64,000 bases of DNA from Tetracentron sinense (GCA_015143295.1 CM026568.1:37518441-37582440), one strand, 5' to 3'. Shown: positions 12,701 through 24,213, counted from the stretch's first letter. Program-made: numbers and translations. The notes: generated by a model from the sequence alone, not told the origin.

Positions 12701-14135
12701 AAACCTTGCTGCTTAGCTTGCTCTTCAAGACGTTGCAGCTCCAATAGGAATGGGCTCACTTCACCTTTCTGTTGGCCCTGCTCCCGAACCTGCAGGAATT
12801 AGATTCATTTAGCCCAAGAAAACTCAAATACCATATTAACTGTCAGTTGGAGAGAAATCAAAAGTTTAAGTTTGTAATATGTGCAGAACAAAACAGGTAT
12901 AACCTTTGCCCAGCCTTCAGAAACAACCAGCAATGCGACATTCTTATCGCCCAGGAATACAGAGCCAAATTCTCGACCTATGGATGGTACAGTGTAATCT
13001 ACTCTGAAAGTGACTTCCTATGTAATCAAGATGACATCATCTGTGTTAGATAAGACATTCCCTGTTCCTTTAAAAAAGAAAGTAATATTGTCCAACGAAG
13101 ACTGATACATTTCCATCAAAGCACCTTTCCTATGCAGAGCTTCCTCAAGTACTCTCTGCTTTCCCATGCAAAGGGCTCATCAACACCACCTCTCCGGGCC
13201 TTTAGTACAAAAAATATTTGAAAAAATAATTGTCTGAGGGTCAGCAACAAGTATATTATAAAGATAGAGGTTACTGTAAGACTGTAAAGAGTGGGCAATA
13301 TTCAGGCAGTGAAAGGTTTCAAAGATTGAAATTTAAAGAAACAATTCGAACTAAATATGTTAAACTGATGGAAAAAAGAAAGTAATATGCAACTTATGTG
13401 AGCAAAATGCTTGTTATTTGAAGACTAAAGCCTTCACAATAAAACCTGCATGCCCCAATAAACCCAGGTTCTTGTCTCAATTGTCTGCAGTCATCCAAAC
13501 TCTTAAATATTGAGTTACAAAACTTTTGAAGTTGAGAGCAATAAAAAGAAGATTGCATTAACATGATCTGATGGTAAACACAGTGGAGTGATGCAAGACT
13601 ACGAAGGTAAATGCTGAGAAGAATGCAGATGATGAGAAATCTGAGCAAGAACAAACCTCAATATAGCTTACAGAACAAAAGGATAGATAAAATAACAACA
13701 GCATGTGTCAAAATTTAACTGAATCTTGTATATGTCATACATATTATTTGACAACGGACGCGTTTGACTCCAAACATTACACATGCCCTTACTAAAGAAG
13801 TATCTGATCTGAGCTTGTTGAAGATTTAACAAGTTTTCTACAAATAACTGAAGCAAAAATTTCAAGAAATAAACAACAACACATCCCATGATTCGTGAAC
13901 AGAGTATAGTAGGTAAACAGAGTATAATGAAACTCTTTAATAGAGGCTCTTGAAAGATGAATGTGTTTGCACAGTTAAAACATACCATTCTAGGAGAAAT
14001 AAGAGATGACAATGTGATTGTCTTCTCAGGTGGAATATCTGCCTTTGTGCTCCCCATTATCACCATGCAATCCCCGGAAGGAACAGATTTCACTCTTCCT
14101 CTCAACCATCCTGTAGCTGGAGCTGCTGATGCCAT
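3748..14135 (-). CDS. TSN: Tudor-SN (TSN) staphylococcal-nuclease-like protein, complete
   Basis: TSN is a cytoplasmic RNA-binding nuclease-like protein of stress granules and mRNA stability control. Coding exons, 5' to 3': 14135-13986, 13199-13125, 13017-12904, 12789-12685, 12302-12096, 11980-11765, 11681-11574, 9158-8988, 8640-8443, 8350-7991, 7890-7660, 7577-7389, 7304-7227, 7130-6936, 5981-5604, 3936-3748. Together they give 987 aa plus stop TAA. Arabidopsis TSN1 is about 990 aa by recall. Every exon is phase 0, and all joins read through with family sequence. Four SN-like OB folds fill roughly residues 10-720 (WLRGRVKSVPSGDC, VVEVVSGDCVIVADD, IEVETVDRTGTFLGSLW). The Tudor domain is at about 780-830 (GDIVLAQFSADNSWNRAM, FEVFYIEYGNQ). 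A partial SN fold follows, then an acidic, basic-ended tail (SDEEDSAPTGRKPGGRR). The ATG at 14135 was chosen because it begins the conserved N-terminus MASAAPATGWL. The intron at 12684-12303 starts with GC. hAT elements lie in the introns 9159-11573 and 3937-5603. TSN1 and TSN2 paralogues cannot be separated here. Confidence 0.95.
4331..5380. mobile_element. hAT element, 1.05 kb, in the last TSN intron
   Basis: The inverted ends CATAGTTAGTAA and TTACTAACTATG are flanked by a perfect 8-bp duplication GTCAGGAC (4323-4330 and 5381-5388). Sub-terminal AATTCGGC / GCCGAATT words and TTCGCGAATT-like words are shared with the copies at 10065-10399 and 58468-58791. This defines one family. The interior has a (TA)n run at about 5204-5228 and no transposase. 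It accounts for most of the 1667-bp intron 3937-5603. Confidence 0.88.
6598..6726. repeat. 71-bp tandem duplication in a TSN intron
   Basis: The sequence from ATTGCAAGCTAGAGACATG to about TGTATATA occurs twice, starting at 6598 and 6669. The second copy lacks four bases (CCTACCTA against CCTA). It lies inside intron 5982-6935, upstream of the 3' splice site. No function is evident. Confidence 0.85.
8921..8954. repeat. Inverted repeat in TSN intron 8641-8987
   Basis: CAAAACCG, ATGTATT, a GGGC loop, AATACAT and CGGTTTTG form an imperfect hairpin close to the 5' donor of the intron (8987). The surrounding AT-rich 250 bp may be the remnant of a small transposon, but no target duplication was found. 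Confidence 0.5.
10065..10399. mobile_element. hAT MITE, 335 bp, in TSN intron 9159-11573
   Basis: Ends CATAGTAAC and GTTACTATA are flanked by a perfect 8-bp duplication GGTTTTCT (10057-10064 and 10400-10407). Internal words (CGGAATTCGGC, AATTCGCAACTATTTG) match the elements at 4331-5380 and 58468-58791. It is non-coding. Confidence 0.87.
10998..11235. repeat. ~115-bp diverged tandem duplication in TSN intron
   Basis: Two copies start at 10998 and 11113 with ATTCCTCAGC and continue through ATGCAAATGGAAA, GGGAAATGGT and ACTCAAAC to TTGAGACCAAT. Divergence suggests an old event. The host intron is 2.4 kb, the longest of the gene. Confidence 0.75.
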
Positions 14136-15155
14136 CTCAAAAGCTAAAATCTGCAAACCACATCATGTATCCGCCATTAAAAGTGCGAACAGAGAATCCC
14201 ATCAGTGGCTTCTATCATTTTGTAATCTTTTAAAATTTCAACTTTTTCAAACTTCAGGACTGATTTTATAAGGAACATCTAAACGACCACAAAAGGCAAT
14301 AGAGGTCCAACAGTACATAATAAATGGCAAACATTCAGGAATAGAAACAGCATGATTTAGAGTCCCTCAACAATGTTTTGTGATATCAACCTCAATTTTT
14401 CTTTTACCAAAAAAAACCTCAATTTTTCCAAATAAAGATTTAAAAAAATTCAAATTAATTTTATCGGGTATCAATCCAGCTAAATATAGGACCTTTCAGT
14501 AATCAGATACAGAAGGTAATGGATTGGAGAATAAACAGCAAAATCGATTAACACACACACACAATATATATATAATTCTCAGATCCATAAAACAAAATTC
14601 GGAACTTCAGAAAAAATCTCATGTTGTATCCATTAAATCCCATTCTCTCCATATCACTGGGATTTCTTAGATCCATTCCAGCGAGAGCAGTGAATAAATA
14701 TGATATGTTAAATAGATCATGAATAAAAATGATCTGTTCAGTAGATCTTGAATAAAAATGATCTGTTAAGTAGATCTTGAATAAAATTGATATGTTCAAT
14801 AGATCTTGAATAAAAATGACCAGTTCAATCGATCTTGAATAAAATTGATCTGTTCAATCGATCTAATGAAGGAATGATGCAACATCACAAAACAGATCAA
14901 ACACTGGATAACATTTACGCATGAGATTATCGAGACTACAGAGTCATCTCACAAGCAGAGCAAGCGAAACCTAAAAATCGAGGCTTTTTACACAGGAGAA
15001 ACAGATCTGAACTGGTTATGCTACAGAGATTGAGATCAGCCATCTGAGAACGACTTACCTCGATCCGTTCAAAGAAAAAAATCCGACGAAGCACGACGCC
15101 GCTTTTGGATGGAGCACAGAAACTCAAATCGATCTCAGCCGGGTCGCTTCTAAAG
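14136..15155 (-). other. TSN 5'UTR: leader exon plus 908-bp intron
   Basis: On the minus strand a leader exon ends at 15059 with donor GATCGAG/GTAAGT. An acceptor TTTGCAG at 14151 precedes the exon that holds the start codon (14150-13986). The 5'UTR intron is therefore 14151-15058. The leader is CT-rich, as plant leaders often are. The 5' end is estimated from the TATA-like element at 15182-15193. The intron carries a 29-bp tandem repeat (14702-14866). Confidence 0.75.
14702..14866. repeat. 29-bp tandem repeat, ~6 copies, in TSN 5'UTR intron
   Basis: Units begin at 14702, 14731, 14760, 14789, 14818 and 14847, each exactly 29 bp. The core is GATCTGTTCAATAGATC followed by TTGAATAAAAAT, with a few substitutions per copy. 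Each unit contains the words GATCTGTTC and AGATCTTG. No protein is encoded. Confidence 0.9.
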
Positions 15156-15181
15156 CGAGGAGGAGGAGAGAATACACACAC

Positions 15182-15193
15182 ATATATATATAC
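15182..15193 (-). promoter_or_regulatory. TATA-like element of the TSN promoter
   Basis: A TATATATATA run lies on the minus strand 120-130 bp upstream of the leader-exon donor, followed by a CT-rich leader. The position fits a start site near 15155. It is inferred from spacing only, and a TA-microsatellite origin is possible. Confidence 0.45.
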
Positions 15194-15199
15194 AGTGTA

Positions 15200-16950
15200 T
15201 TTTGGAAATAGCTAAAGGTGGGATACCCTCTCCTTCCAAATCGGAATATGACTGAAACACCCTTTCTCCAAATCGAAAAATCGTCAAACTTCGTAAGGAT
15301 ATAATTTAGCAATTAAATCGGCGGAGATATTAAGAACTGCGTTAAAACAATATCGGAAATTTAGTAGGATGTAGGAAGTTCTTCCTGTTTAAAGTTGCAC
15401 CCTAATTTGATCATATCCAACCAGTATTTAAAAAGTCCAAACTCCAAATGGTATAAAAAGTTAAAAACCATAGCTTAGGAAATACCACGTAAGTAACGGC
15501 TTCAAATAAAATAAAATTAAAAAAATTGGAATAGTATAACAATTTCTTTTTTCTTTTTTCATTTTCCTTTTCTTTTTTGTGATATAACATTTTTTTTTTT
15601 TTGTGAATACATACGAATAGGCCACAACCCTAATTAGTGTGTTAATACCTGCTCAAGTTAGTGGGATAGGTGGGTATATCCATTGCACCCTCTAGGATTG
15701 GATCCCAGACCAAAGGTATGGTATAAACATGCACAATCAACTGGACAAGCTTTGCTTCCCAGTATAACAAATTCAACAACAGAAAATTAAAATGTTATAT
15801 AATCTATATTAAGAAAATACTAGTCCTAATGGCAACCCCGATGGATGATGGTCACCACCAAAAAAAAATCATCTACAGTTATATCAGGCTGTCATGTTTC
15901 TCTTTTGATACCCTTAATTAGGGTTAAGATTTACCCAATCTTAAGGTTCTCCCACCCATCCTTGATTTTTTAAAAAAAGTATTATTTCTTCTTTTTAATA
16001 ATTTAAAATTTTTAATATTTTTTTTAAAAATTAATGATTGATGGATGAACTATTAATCACAGGTAAGGGGGTGTCAAAAGCTATAAGAATCCGATTATTA
16101 CCTTTTGGTATGTTTGGTTGTTGAGAAAATTAGTGAAAATAAAAGAAAATTTTGAATTTCTAATACAAATTTTATTTGTGTATCGTCTAATAATTTTTTC
16201 TTTTTTCTCGACAAGCAAACATAGGGTTAGTGGATTTGGTTCCTTGCAAAAAGTCAACCCATTTTTAGACGTGGCTCCTCGGTGATTTAACCTGCCGGCG
16301 ACTAGTGCTATATGTGTTTTAGGTGGGAAACCATTGATCTTGTCAATTAAGTGATCGTCGTTACGCCGTTAGTTTGTAAACGGTATTCATCAGAAGTTGT
16401 TTCTCGTGGGGAGCTGACGGCGGCTGACAGAAACCGTGTGCCGTGAAGCTGAGGTCTTGAGGGCGGAAAGATTGAGTATGAATCCTGTTTCTTTCGAGAG
16501 ACGTGAGTCATGATGTGGTTGACACCGTCAGATTTTAACTGACGCGCGTGTCACCGATGCTGACGTTCGAATCTTGCATGTTCCGTTTTTAAACATCTGC
16601 AAAAAAAAAGAGATCTAATGAGGTACGACTAAATTGGGATTTTATCTTAACAGACTGGCAGTGTAAAGACCAAAGCACCCCTCGTTTTCTTTTTCGTAAA
16701 CTCACAGTATTTCCTCTAGCACTTGCCAGAGGAAAACCCATCTGACAGTACACACTCCCACCATGGTATTTTTACTCCTAGTTCAATCACTTGCCATGAA
16801 CTTTGGTTAAATTTTGTTAACCCTTGCAATTAAATTTTTTATTTATTTGTTTCTAAAAACCAATGGGTAGATAGGTGAACCTTGAGGGTGAGTGAATCCT
16901 AACATCCGTTAAAGGGAGTCAATAAGGGGACATGTGGCAGAAAATGGGGC
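15200..16950. other. Intergenic DNA upstream of TSN
   Basis: AT-rich sequence with poly-T runs (about 15541-15602). No protein-coding frame, RNA gene or delimited transposon was recognised. The part nearest 15200 is presumably the TSN promoter. Confidence 0.5.
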
Positions 16951-16958
16951 CCCAAGAC

Positions 16959-17257
16959 TAGAGACGGATTCTCTTGTAGGGGTGCTAACAATGTGGGCAC
17001 TGGGGTTTCAGGGGTGTAACCCTGGTTTTTTTTTAGGGTCGAGTTTGCGGACTATCTTGTCTATTTGTAGTTGCATATGCCCTCTTAAATTTAATAATAT
17101 AAGAATAATTTTAACTTTTTCTTTTTCCTCAAGTTCAGGGGCTTTAGTAGCTCCGCCCCTTCTCTATGCTATGCCCCCGATTGATATCGATTTTTCTTCT
17201 TTTTTCAAAAGTTTAGGGGGGGCTTCAACCCCCGGGCCCCATATGGCTCTGTCCCTG
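16959..17257. mobile_element. Small hAT MITE (GGGGCGGAGCCA family), 299 bp
   Basis: The right end, reversed, reads CAGGGACAGAGCCAT. The left end TAGAGACGGATTCTCTTGTA resembles the family end CAGGGGCGGAGCCAGGATTC. Flanks CCCAAGAC (16951-16958) and CCTAAGAC (17258-17265) form a 7/8 target duplication. Interior G/C-runs (GGGGGGCTTCAACCCCCGGG) are shared with 25101-25379 and 30407-30694. Confidence 0.7.
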
Positions 17258-17911
17258 CCTAAGACGCCCTCTTCATGTCATCGACAGAGGATGTGATTTT
17301 TTTCCTTTGACAACTGCCCAACTTGGCTCTTAGAATGTCATACAATTTTCCTGTGGCAAATGTTAAGGTAATTAGAGTCTTCTTTGAATCGCTATTTTGG
17401 AAACAACAACCCAACTCGTTTTGCCTTTGGCAATACTACTATTAAAGGGCTCGTTTGGTAGAAATTGCATAATCTTGTTTATTTTAGATAAATAGATTTG
17501 TAGACAACAAAACCATTTGACAGCGCACAAGACAGTTTTTGTAAAATTGTGTTCGATAACATCATCTTTTTTGTTGCAGGGGCAGTTGCTATTATTTAAA
17601 AACAAAAAAAAACTTGATTTTCATTGAGTAACTAATTCAAACATAAATGTACGTGTAGGGTGTATTCGAGCCGAGCTTGACCAAGTTCCTGTTTGGCTTG
17701 AACATGCTCCAGCTTGTCTTGAGCTTGATTTAGCTCGAATAAGCTTATTTAAGCTTGAGCTTGGCTTGAACAAGTTTGATCAAGCTCGAGCTCCGTTCGC
17801 GTTCAAGGAAATACTATGAGTTATAATAGTTCGAGGAAATATTATGAGTTTTGATCAAGCTCGAGCTTCATTCAAATTTCAAAGTGTATAAATAAGTAGG
17901 AAGAACTATCC

Positions 17912-18157
17912 TTACATAATTTCCAATAAGATCATCAAATAAGGAGACTTATACTATTTCTTTAATAGACTGAAGCTGATTCCCCACCCTATTGGAATCA
18001 CTCAAAAGCCTAAGAGGCCAGACAGTCAAATAGATTACATAATTTCCAATAAGATCATCAAATAAGGAGACTTATACTATTTCTTTAATAGACTGAAGCT
18101 AATTCCCCACCCTATTGGAATCACTCAAAAGCCTAAGAGGCCAGACAGTCAAATAGA
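17912..18157. repeat. 123-bp near-identical tandem duplication
   Basis: The segment beginning TTACATAATTTCCAATAAG is present at 17912-18034 and again at 18035-18157. The one difference noticed is G/A within GAAGCTGATTCC. The near identity indicates a recent event. No coding frame. Confidence 0.92.
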
Positions 18158-18179
18158 CCAAGGCATCCATTTGTATATA

Positions 18180-19390
18180 TGGGCAGTGAGATCTCACTGT
18201 CCTTAAGGCAGGTGCATGGTGCACCTACCCACACCTGATCACAGTCCATAAAATGGGCGGTTAATCTTTGCGCATGCCAAAGGCACGTGCACCAGTTGGC
18301 CAGTGGTTGTATTGCTGCCAGTCCGCCATCATTTAATGCTAGCAGCAGGACAATGATGCTCCGTGGACATGCTCTCTGTCAGTCCCTTTGGGACTGACGC
18401 GTGTCTATGGTCTTTCCTCGTGGACAGACTTGATTAGACCCTTGTGGACAGACTCTATGAGCCAGTCTGCAAACAGACTTTACAAGTCAGTCATGCTTGC
18501 TAGCTAAAGCTAGCCCTCACCAAGCTTGTCTGTAGTCAAAATAACAAAATAACGTTGGACCTAATCAGACCATGGGTTTGACCCATGGTCTCACGCCTTT
18601 GATCTGCGGATTGACCAAGGTCTGTCCCCTTCTTATGACTTATCCCGCGACCCAATTAGGTCGTGGACTGGGTTAGCCCTTTCCTAATTGACAGTCAATA
18701 TCTGACTGCCACATGGCAGGGAATCCCTGACAAAGAGGGATCCCTTGCCAGTTTTTGGGGATCCCAATATAAGTATCCCATCTTGTTTCCCAATAAAAGG
18801 GTGTCCCATGACATCCCATTCGAGATAAGAAAGTAATCTCCTATCTTTTTGGAAGATAAGGTCATTTTCCCCTTTTAAGGGAAATATCTTATCCTCTCAA
18901 GTTTCCCAAAAAGGAAAACCAATTTGGAATCTTCAAAAGAAGATAACTTTTGGATGTCTCAAGCTTCCCAAGATAAGGGAAATCAACTGTCTTGGACAGA
19001 TGACTCTCTCTAAGAAGAGTTTGTTCATTTTTGACCTCTTCAAAAATAGGAAGCCAAAGAGGATTCTCCAAAAGTATAAAAGAGAGTTTCTCACAAGAAA
19101 CCTCCAACAAAAGATAAAATAAAAAAGTATTCTCTTTTCTTGAAAGAGAAACACAACAAGTCTAAGGCAAGCAACCAAGTGAAGAAGAAGACTTCATCGA
19201 CATAGAGAACACAATGTGAACCCTTCAACATGACCACCTATCTTTTCTCTTCTCTTTTTCTGAATACAAATACCTCAATGAGACATTTGTAACACCTACA
19301 TGGAAATTGGGCACTCCCTTTGAATAAAAAAATGGATTTTATTCAAATCTTTGTTATTCTTTTATTCTTCTTAATTAGAGGTTTTTCCTC
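18180..19390 (+). mobile_element. LTR-like segment with TATA and poly(A)-type signals
   Basis: It starts near a perfect palindrome CAGTGAGATCTCACTG (18184-18199). It contains a TATA-like GTATAAAAGAG near 19074 and AATAAAAAAATGG near 19323, the order expected in an LTR. No paired LTR, primer-binding site or target duplication was found. It may be a solo LTR or another retroelement control region. The boundaries are guesses. Confidence 0.3.
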
Positions 19391-20810
19391 AAATCGGAAA
19401 GGTAATTAAAAATCTGTGTTTACCTGAATTGGAATGATAGTCCCCCACATAAAATAATAAACTTCATACAACAATGAAGGTAATCCGACTTCAAGGTTCA
19501 AGATGACTACCATAAAGAGACGCTTAAAATTTGCGCTTATAATATCCATATGGGATAATGATAAAGAAAAGAAGTTTATTTTTAAATTGTATGACATTCT
19601 AAGAGCCAAGATGTCGTTTATCTTTACATAAACCCTTCAAGATGATCAATATTTTTAAATTTATTTTTCTTAAAACTAAGGTTTAATGGATGAACCACAA
19701 TTAGGGTACGTTTGGAAACTGAACTCAAATTAAATAAACTCTAATATTTTTTGAGAGTTTGATCGTTTAATAAAGCTAAAATTTTCTTTCATTTGATAGT
19801 AACTTCTTTGATAAAATCTCTATTATCAAATTTTTAGAGCTTCTCAATCTTTGCATCCCCCATTTTCCACCATTATGGGCCACTACCACCGTCAGCCCCT
19901 AACTACCTCCACCACCACCCCTTCACCATTACGGGTCATCACCCATATCACCCCCACCACCACAACTCTATCACTTTGTACAATACCCTAAAGGATCACG
20001 AAGGCATGATCTTCAGAGACTCATGAAAACAATCTTGTGCTGGTACAAGTCCCGCCACCATCCGATTGAATTAGAGAAAGATGAGATGGGATTTGCTCCG
20101 GCAACCGTCTGACCCTCATCCCATAGGTCATACGTGTCCCCTTTTAGCACCTCTTAACTATGGTTAAAATTCACTAACCCTTAGGGTTCAACCGTGTAAC
20201 ATTGGTTTTTAAGAAAAAAACATTTTTAAAAAATCCATAGGAGTTATGAGGGTTTTTCTATTGAGGCAGCAACTCTAAAAGCTAGAAATCGGCAACCCAC
20301 ACTAGAGAAGAGATGGTGGAGAGAAATGAGGTGTTTTCTCATTCAATTGAGATTATATACAAGGGGTAAAATGGATGTTATGGAAAATATTTAAGGGCGA
20401 TATCGTCTGGAAAATCTCATTTTGTTTTTATTTTGGTACTCTAATCTATAGAGATGAACAATCGAACCCTCAGCCACTTATTATATTAGAGGTTTTACCT
20501 CTACTTCTAAATCTTTTAATCATGCATAGAGTAAATGCTCTATAATCCGAATAAGCTCAATAAGCTTTAATCATGTAGAGTTTTCAAACAACACAATATG
20601 GGGCGTTTGCTATAGTTCTAGATGAGAAATTGATTATTAAAATGGAACAATCTAGAATTTTTGGAACGGTTACGTTTTTAAAATTCATTTGGATGCAGTG
20701 AGCCAAATTCTATTACGGGAAACATAAACGACATACTCTCATTTGTATTAAGAAAAAAAACATAATCACTTATATATACTATTACCATTAATGCAAACTG
20801 TTACTGTAAT
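19391..20810. other. AT-rich intergenic DNA with dispersed repeat words
   Basis: No gene was recognised. About 20130-20215 repeats words (ACACGTGTCC-like, CTTAACTATGGTTAA, CTAACCCTTAGG) that also occur in the array at 25911-26640 and at 44700-44970. It is therefore a piece of a dispersed repeat family. Confidence 0.5.
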
Positions 20811-20811
20811 G

Positions 20812-21330
20812 ACCCGAATTAAATTCCTCATTTTCATGTTATATGAGTTAATTTTCTAAGTACATATGCTTAAATTATGCATCAATCCTAAGAGAAATTA
20901 ATGTGTTAAAAATCTCGAATAAGAAAACTCATTTATTTCATTTAATTGAGCTAGTTTGGAGAAATAAATTGCATGAAATAAAAGAAGAACAAAAAGTAGC
21001 AAAATACTTTTTTTTTTTTTAAATGGAGATCGACGCACTGGCCGATCGATCGCCCGACACGGGATGTTTTCTGTGTTGCGCGATTTTTCGATTTTTTAAC
21101 TCCCTGGGGTCCCCCAAACTCTATAAATAACCCTCCAACTCGGGAGTTAGAGTTTCTACAGGCTTCTAAATCTAAAAGAGAGAAAATAGAGAGTTTTCTG
21201 AGATATCAAAAGGGAGAAACTGAAGGAGTTCAAAGATTGGATCAGAAAAAGGAAGAAAGAGGCTTGGAGATCGATATAGAGCCTTATTCGCAAGCGATAG
21301 ATCGTAGGAAGCGATCAAGTGAGGTAAAAT
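20812..21330 (+). mobile_element. Retroelement LTR/promoter-like segment
   Basis: It begins TGTAATGACCCGAATTAAA and has a GC-rich stretch (GATCGACGCACTGGCC near 21029), followed by TATAAATA (21122-21129) and a purine-rich leader. This order is typical of plant gypsy LTRs. A second LTR and a primer-binding site were not found. It directly precedes the 56-bp and 178-bp arrays, which may belong to the same element. Confidence 0.4.
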
Positions 21331-21430
21331 AACAAATATCTAGTGATCCATATTTTGAATATTAACCTAAAATGATGAATTAAAAGAAGTAAACGTAAGT
21401 AAGAATGTAAGAATATGTAGGATCTATGAA

Positions 21431-21600
21431 CATGTTTATGATTCCGTTTCATTATTCTTGAATCGTTAAAATAGGATGTGAATAATCATATTTATGATTC
21501 CGTTTCATTATTCTTGAATCATTAAAATAGGATGTGAATAATCATGTTTATGATTCAGTTTCATTATTCTTGAATCGCTAAATTAGGATGTGAAGAACCA
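21431..21600. repeat. 56-bp tandem repeat, 3 copies
   Basis: Copies of TTTATGATTCCGTTTCATTA plus the following bases to ATAGGATGTGAATAATCATG start at 21435, 21491 and 21547, a spacing of exactly 56 bp. There are a few substitutions and a degenerate fourth start. It lies between the LTR-like segment and the 178-bp array. Confidence 0.9.
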
Positions 21601-21747
21601 TGTTAAAATTATTTATGATTCAACAAGTAGATTAAGAACTTTTATTGAGGTGTGTGGATTTAGGAGGAGATTGGGATGAATGGATGGAATTGAATAGATG
21701 AATTATCTGTGAGATTTTAATTATATGTGAGTTTGATTTTATGTTTA

Positions 21748-23637
21748 TACTCGGTGCCCAAATCGGGTATACGACCTCCAATTCTCTCGAAACCAATTCT
21801 CACACTTAGGTTGTGTGGAAATACACACGTTAGAAGAAACGACATCAAAAACTAAGGTCTGGTTTGGATTTGGTGCGTGGTTGTAAGTTTAGGCCAAACT
21901 AGACTTGAAAATTGAGAATTCGATCTACTTGGTGCCAAAATCGGGCAAACGACCTCTGGTTCCCTCGAAACTAATTTTCACACTTAGGTTGTGTGGAAAT
22001 ACACGCGTTAGAAGAAATAACATCAAAAAGCGAGGTCCGGTTTAGATTTGGTGCGCGGTTGTAGGTTTAGGCCAAACTAGACTTGAAAATTGAGATTTCG
22101 GCCTACTCGGTGCCCAAATCGGGCAAACGACCTCCGATTCCCTCGAAACCAATTCTCACACTTAGTTTGCGTGAAAATACACATGTTAGAATAAATGGCA
22201 TCGAAAACTGAGGCCCGATTAGGCTTTTGTGCGCGGTTGTAGGTTTAGGTCAAACTAGACTTGAAAATTGAGAATTCGGTCTACTCGGTGCCCAAATCGG
22301 GCAAATGACCTCCGATTCTCTCGAAACCAATTCTCACACTTAGGTTGTGTGGAAATACACATGTTAGAAGAAACGACATTGAAAACCAAGGTTCGGTTAG
22401 GATTTTGTGCGCGGTTGTAGGTTTAGGTCAAACTAGACTTGAAAATTGAGAATTCGGCCTACTCGGTGCCCAAATCAGGCAAACGACCCCTGATTCCCTC
22501 AAAACCAATTCCCACACTTAGGTTGTGTAGAAATACATGTGTTAGGAGAAACGACATTGAAAACCAAGGTCCGGTTTAGATTTTGTGCGTGGTTGTAGGT
22601 TTAGGCCAAACTAGACTTGAAAATTGAAAATTCGGCCTACTCGGAACCCAAATCGGGTAAACGACCTCTGATTCCCTCGAAACCAATTCCCACACTTAGG
22701 TTGTGTGGAAATACACGCATTAGAATAAACAACATCGAAAACCAAGGTCCGGTTAGGATTTGGTGCGCGATTGTATGTTGAGGTCAAACTAGACTTGAAA
22801 ATTGAGAATTCGGCTTCCTTGGTGCCCAAATCGGGCAAACGATCTTCGATTCCCTCGAAACCAATTCCCACACTTAGGTTGTGTGGAAATACACATGATA
22901 GAAGAAACGACATCGAAAATCGAGGCCCAGTTAGGATTTTGAGGGCGGTTGTAGGTTTAGGCCAAACTAGACTTGAAAATTGAGAATTCGGTCTACTTGG
23001 TGCCCAAATCGGGCAAACGACTTCCGATTCCTTCAAAACCAATTCTCGTACTTAGGTTGTGTAGAAATACACATGTTAGAAGAAACGACATCGAAAACCG
23101 AGGTCTGGTTAGGATTTTGTGTGCAGTTGTAGGTTTAGGCCAAACTAGACTTGAAAATCGAGAATTTGGCCTACTCGGTGCCCAAATTGGGCAAACGACC
23201 TCCGATTCCTTCGAAACCAATTCTCACACTTAGGTTGTTTGGAAATACATGTTTTAGAAGAAACGACATCGAAAACCAAGGTCCGGTTTAGATTTTGTGC
23301 GCGATTGTAGGTTTAGGCCAAACTAGACTTGAAAATTGAGCATTTGGTCTACTCGGTGCCCAAATTAGGCAAACGGCCTTTGATTCCCTCGAAACCTAAT
23401 CCCACACTTAGGTTGTGTGGAAATACATATGTTAAAAGAAACAAGATCAAAAACCGAGTCCCGGTTAAGAATTTGTGCGCGGTTGTAGGTTTAGGCTAAA
23501 CTAGACTTGAAAATTGAGAATTCGGCCTACTCGGTACCAAAATTGGGCGAACAACCTCTGATTCCCTCAAAATCGGCCACACGTTAGAAGAAACGACATC
23601 GAAAACCGAGGCACAGTTTGGATTTGGTATGCGGTTA
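21748..23637. repeat. Satellite-like array, 178-bp unit, ~10.5 copies
   Basis: The marker word TACTCGGTGCCCAAATCGGG and its variants start at 21748, 21926, 22104, 22282, 22460, 22638, 22816, 22994, 23172, 23350 and 23528. Every interval is exactly 178 bp. Units differ by substitutions only, except the last, which is shortened by an internal deletion. Conserved words include CTCGAAACCAATTC, CACACTTAGGTTGTGTGG and GGCCAAACTAGACTTGAAAA. Open frames across it are by-products of stop-poor units. It could be a young satellite seed or a repeat inside a retroelement. Confidence 0.97.
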
Positions 23638-23879
23638 GTGATGAGTTTTCATGTTAGTGATTGAATCTTTTTTTTTGGTGCTTCTTTGCATATTAATTAA
23701 TTATGAAATCCGTAAATTTTATCTTTTCGATATTTTGATAAATAATTTTATTTTATTGTCTTTGTAGGAGGGAGCCGGCAGCACACACCTGTCGAGTTTT
23801 AGAGCTGCGGGAGGGAACCGACGAGATGGAGATAGCTAGACTTAAAAATTGTCAAAAAATATATATTTTTTTATTTGAT

Positions 23880-24210
23880 TACTATTTGCGGCGTTTGGAA
23901 ACCGTCGTAATTGACATCCGTTAATGTAACAGTGTTTTCCAAACATCGTTATTAGTTTATCCTATAATGGCGTTTTGACAAAACGCCGTGAAAGGTGGAG
24001 TCTGTGACGAAGTTATTCAAATGTTGTTATATGTAGAGTCTTTTACGGCATTTTTCAAAACACCGTAAAAAACACAACGTATAACGGCGGTATTCAAACG
24101 CCGTGAATATAAATGTTGTGTTTACCTTCCCCGACGTGACCATTAACGACATTTTTGGGTCTTTTAACGGCGGGGTTGAACCACGGTTAAAAGACTTAAA
24201 TTTTTTAGTG
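23880..24210. mobile_element. One end of a CACTA (En/Spm-type) transposon
   Basis: The sequence ends TTTTTTAGTG at 24210, the complement of CACTAAAAAA. It is preceded by sub-terminal inverted motifs typical of CACTA elements (GGCGTTTTGACAAAACGCC, CGGCATTTTTCAAAACACCG, CGGCGGTATTCAAACGCCG). The opposite CACTA terminus was not located, so the length and any internal genes are unknown. The 178-bp array may or may not be inside it. Confidence 0.6.
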
Positions 24211-24213
24211 AGA

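Noticed and set aside
18180..19390. Endogenous pararetrovirus regulatory region
   Set aside because: It has a TATA box, leader and AATAAA-like signals, but no tRNA-Met primer site, movement protein, coat protein or RT nearby. An LTR is equally plausible, so only an LTR-like call at low confidence is given.
22611..23233. Open frames on both strands within the 178-bp array
   Set aside because: They are by-products of a stop-poor tandem unit, with no family similarity and both strands open at once.
21748..23637. CRISPR-like regular repeats
   Set aside because: The repeats are directly adjacent with no spacers, in a plant nuclear context.
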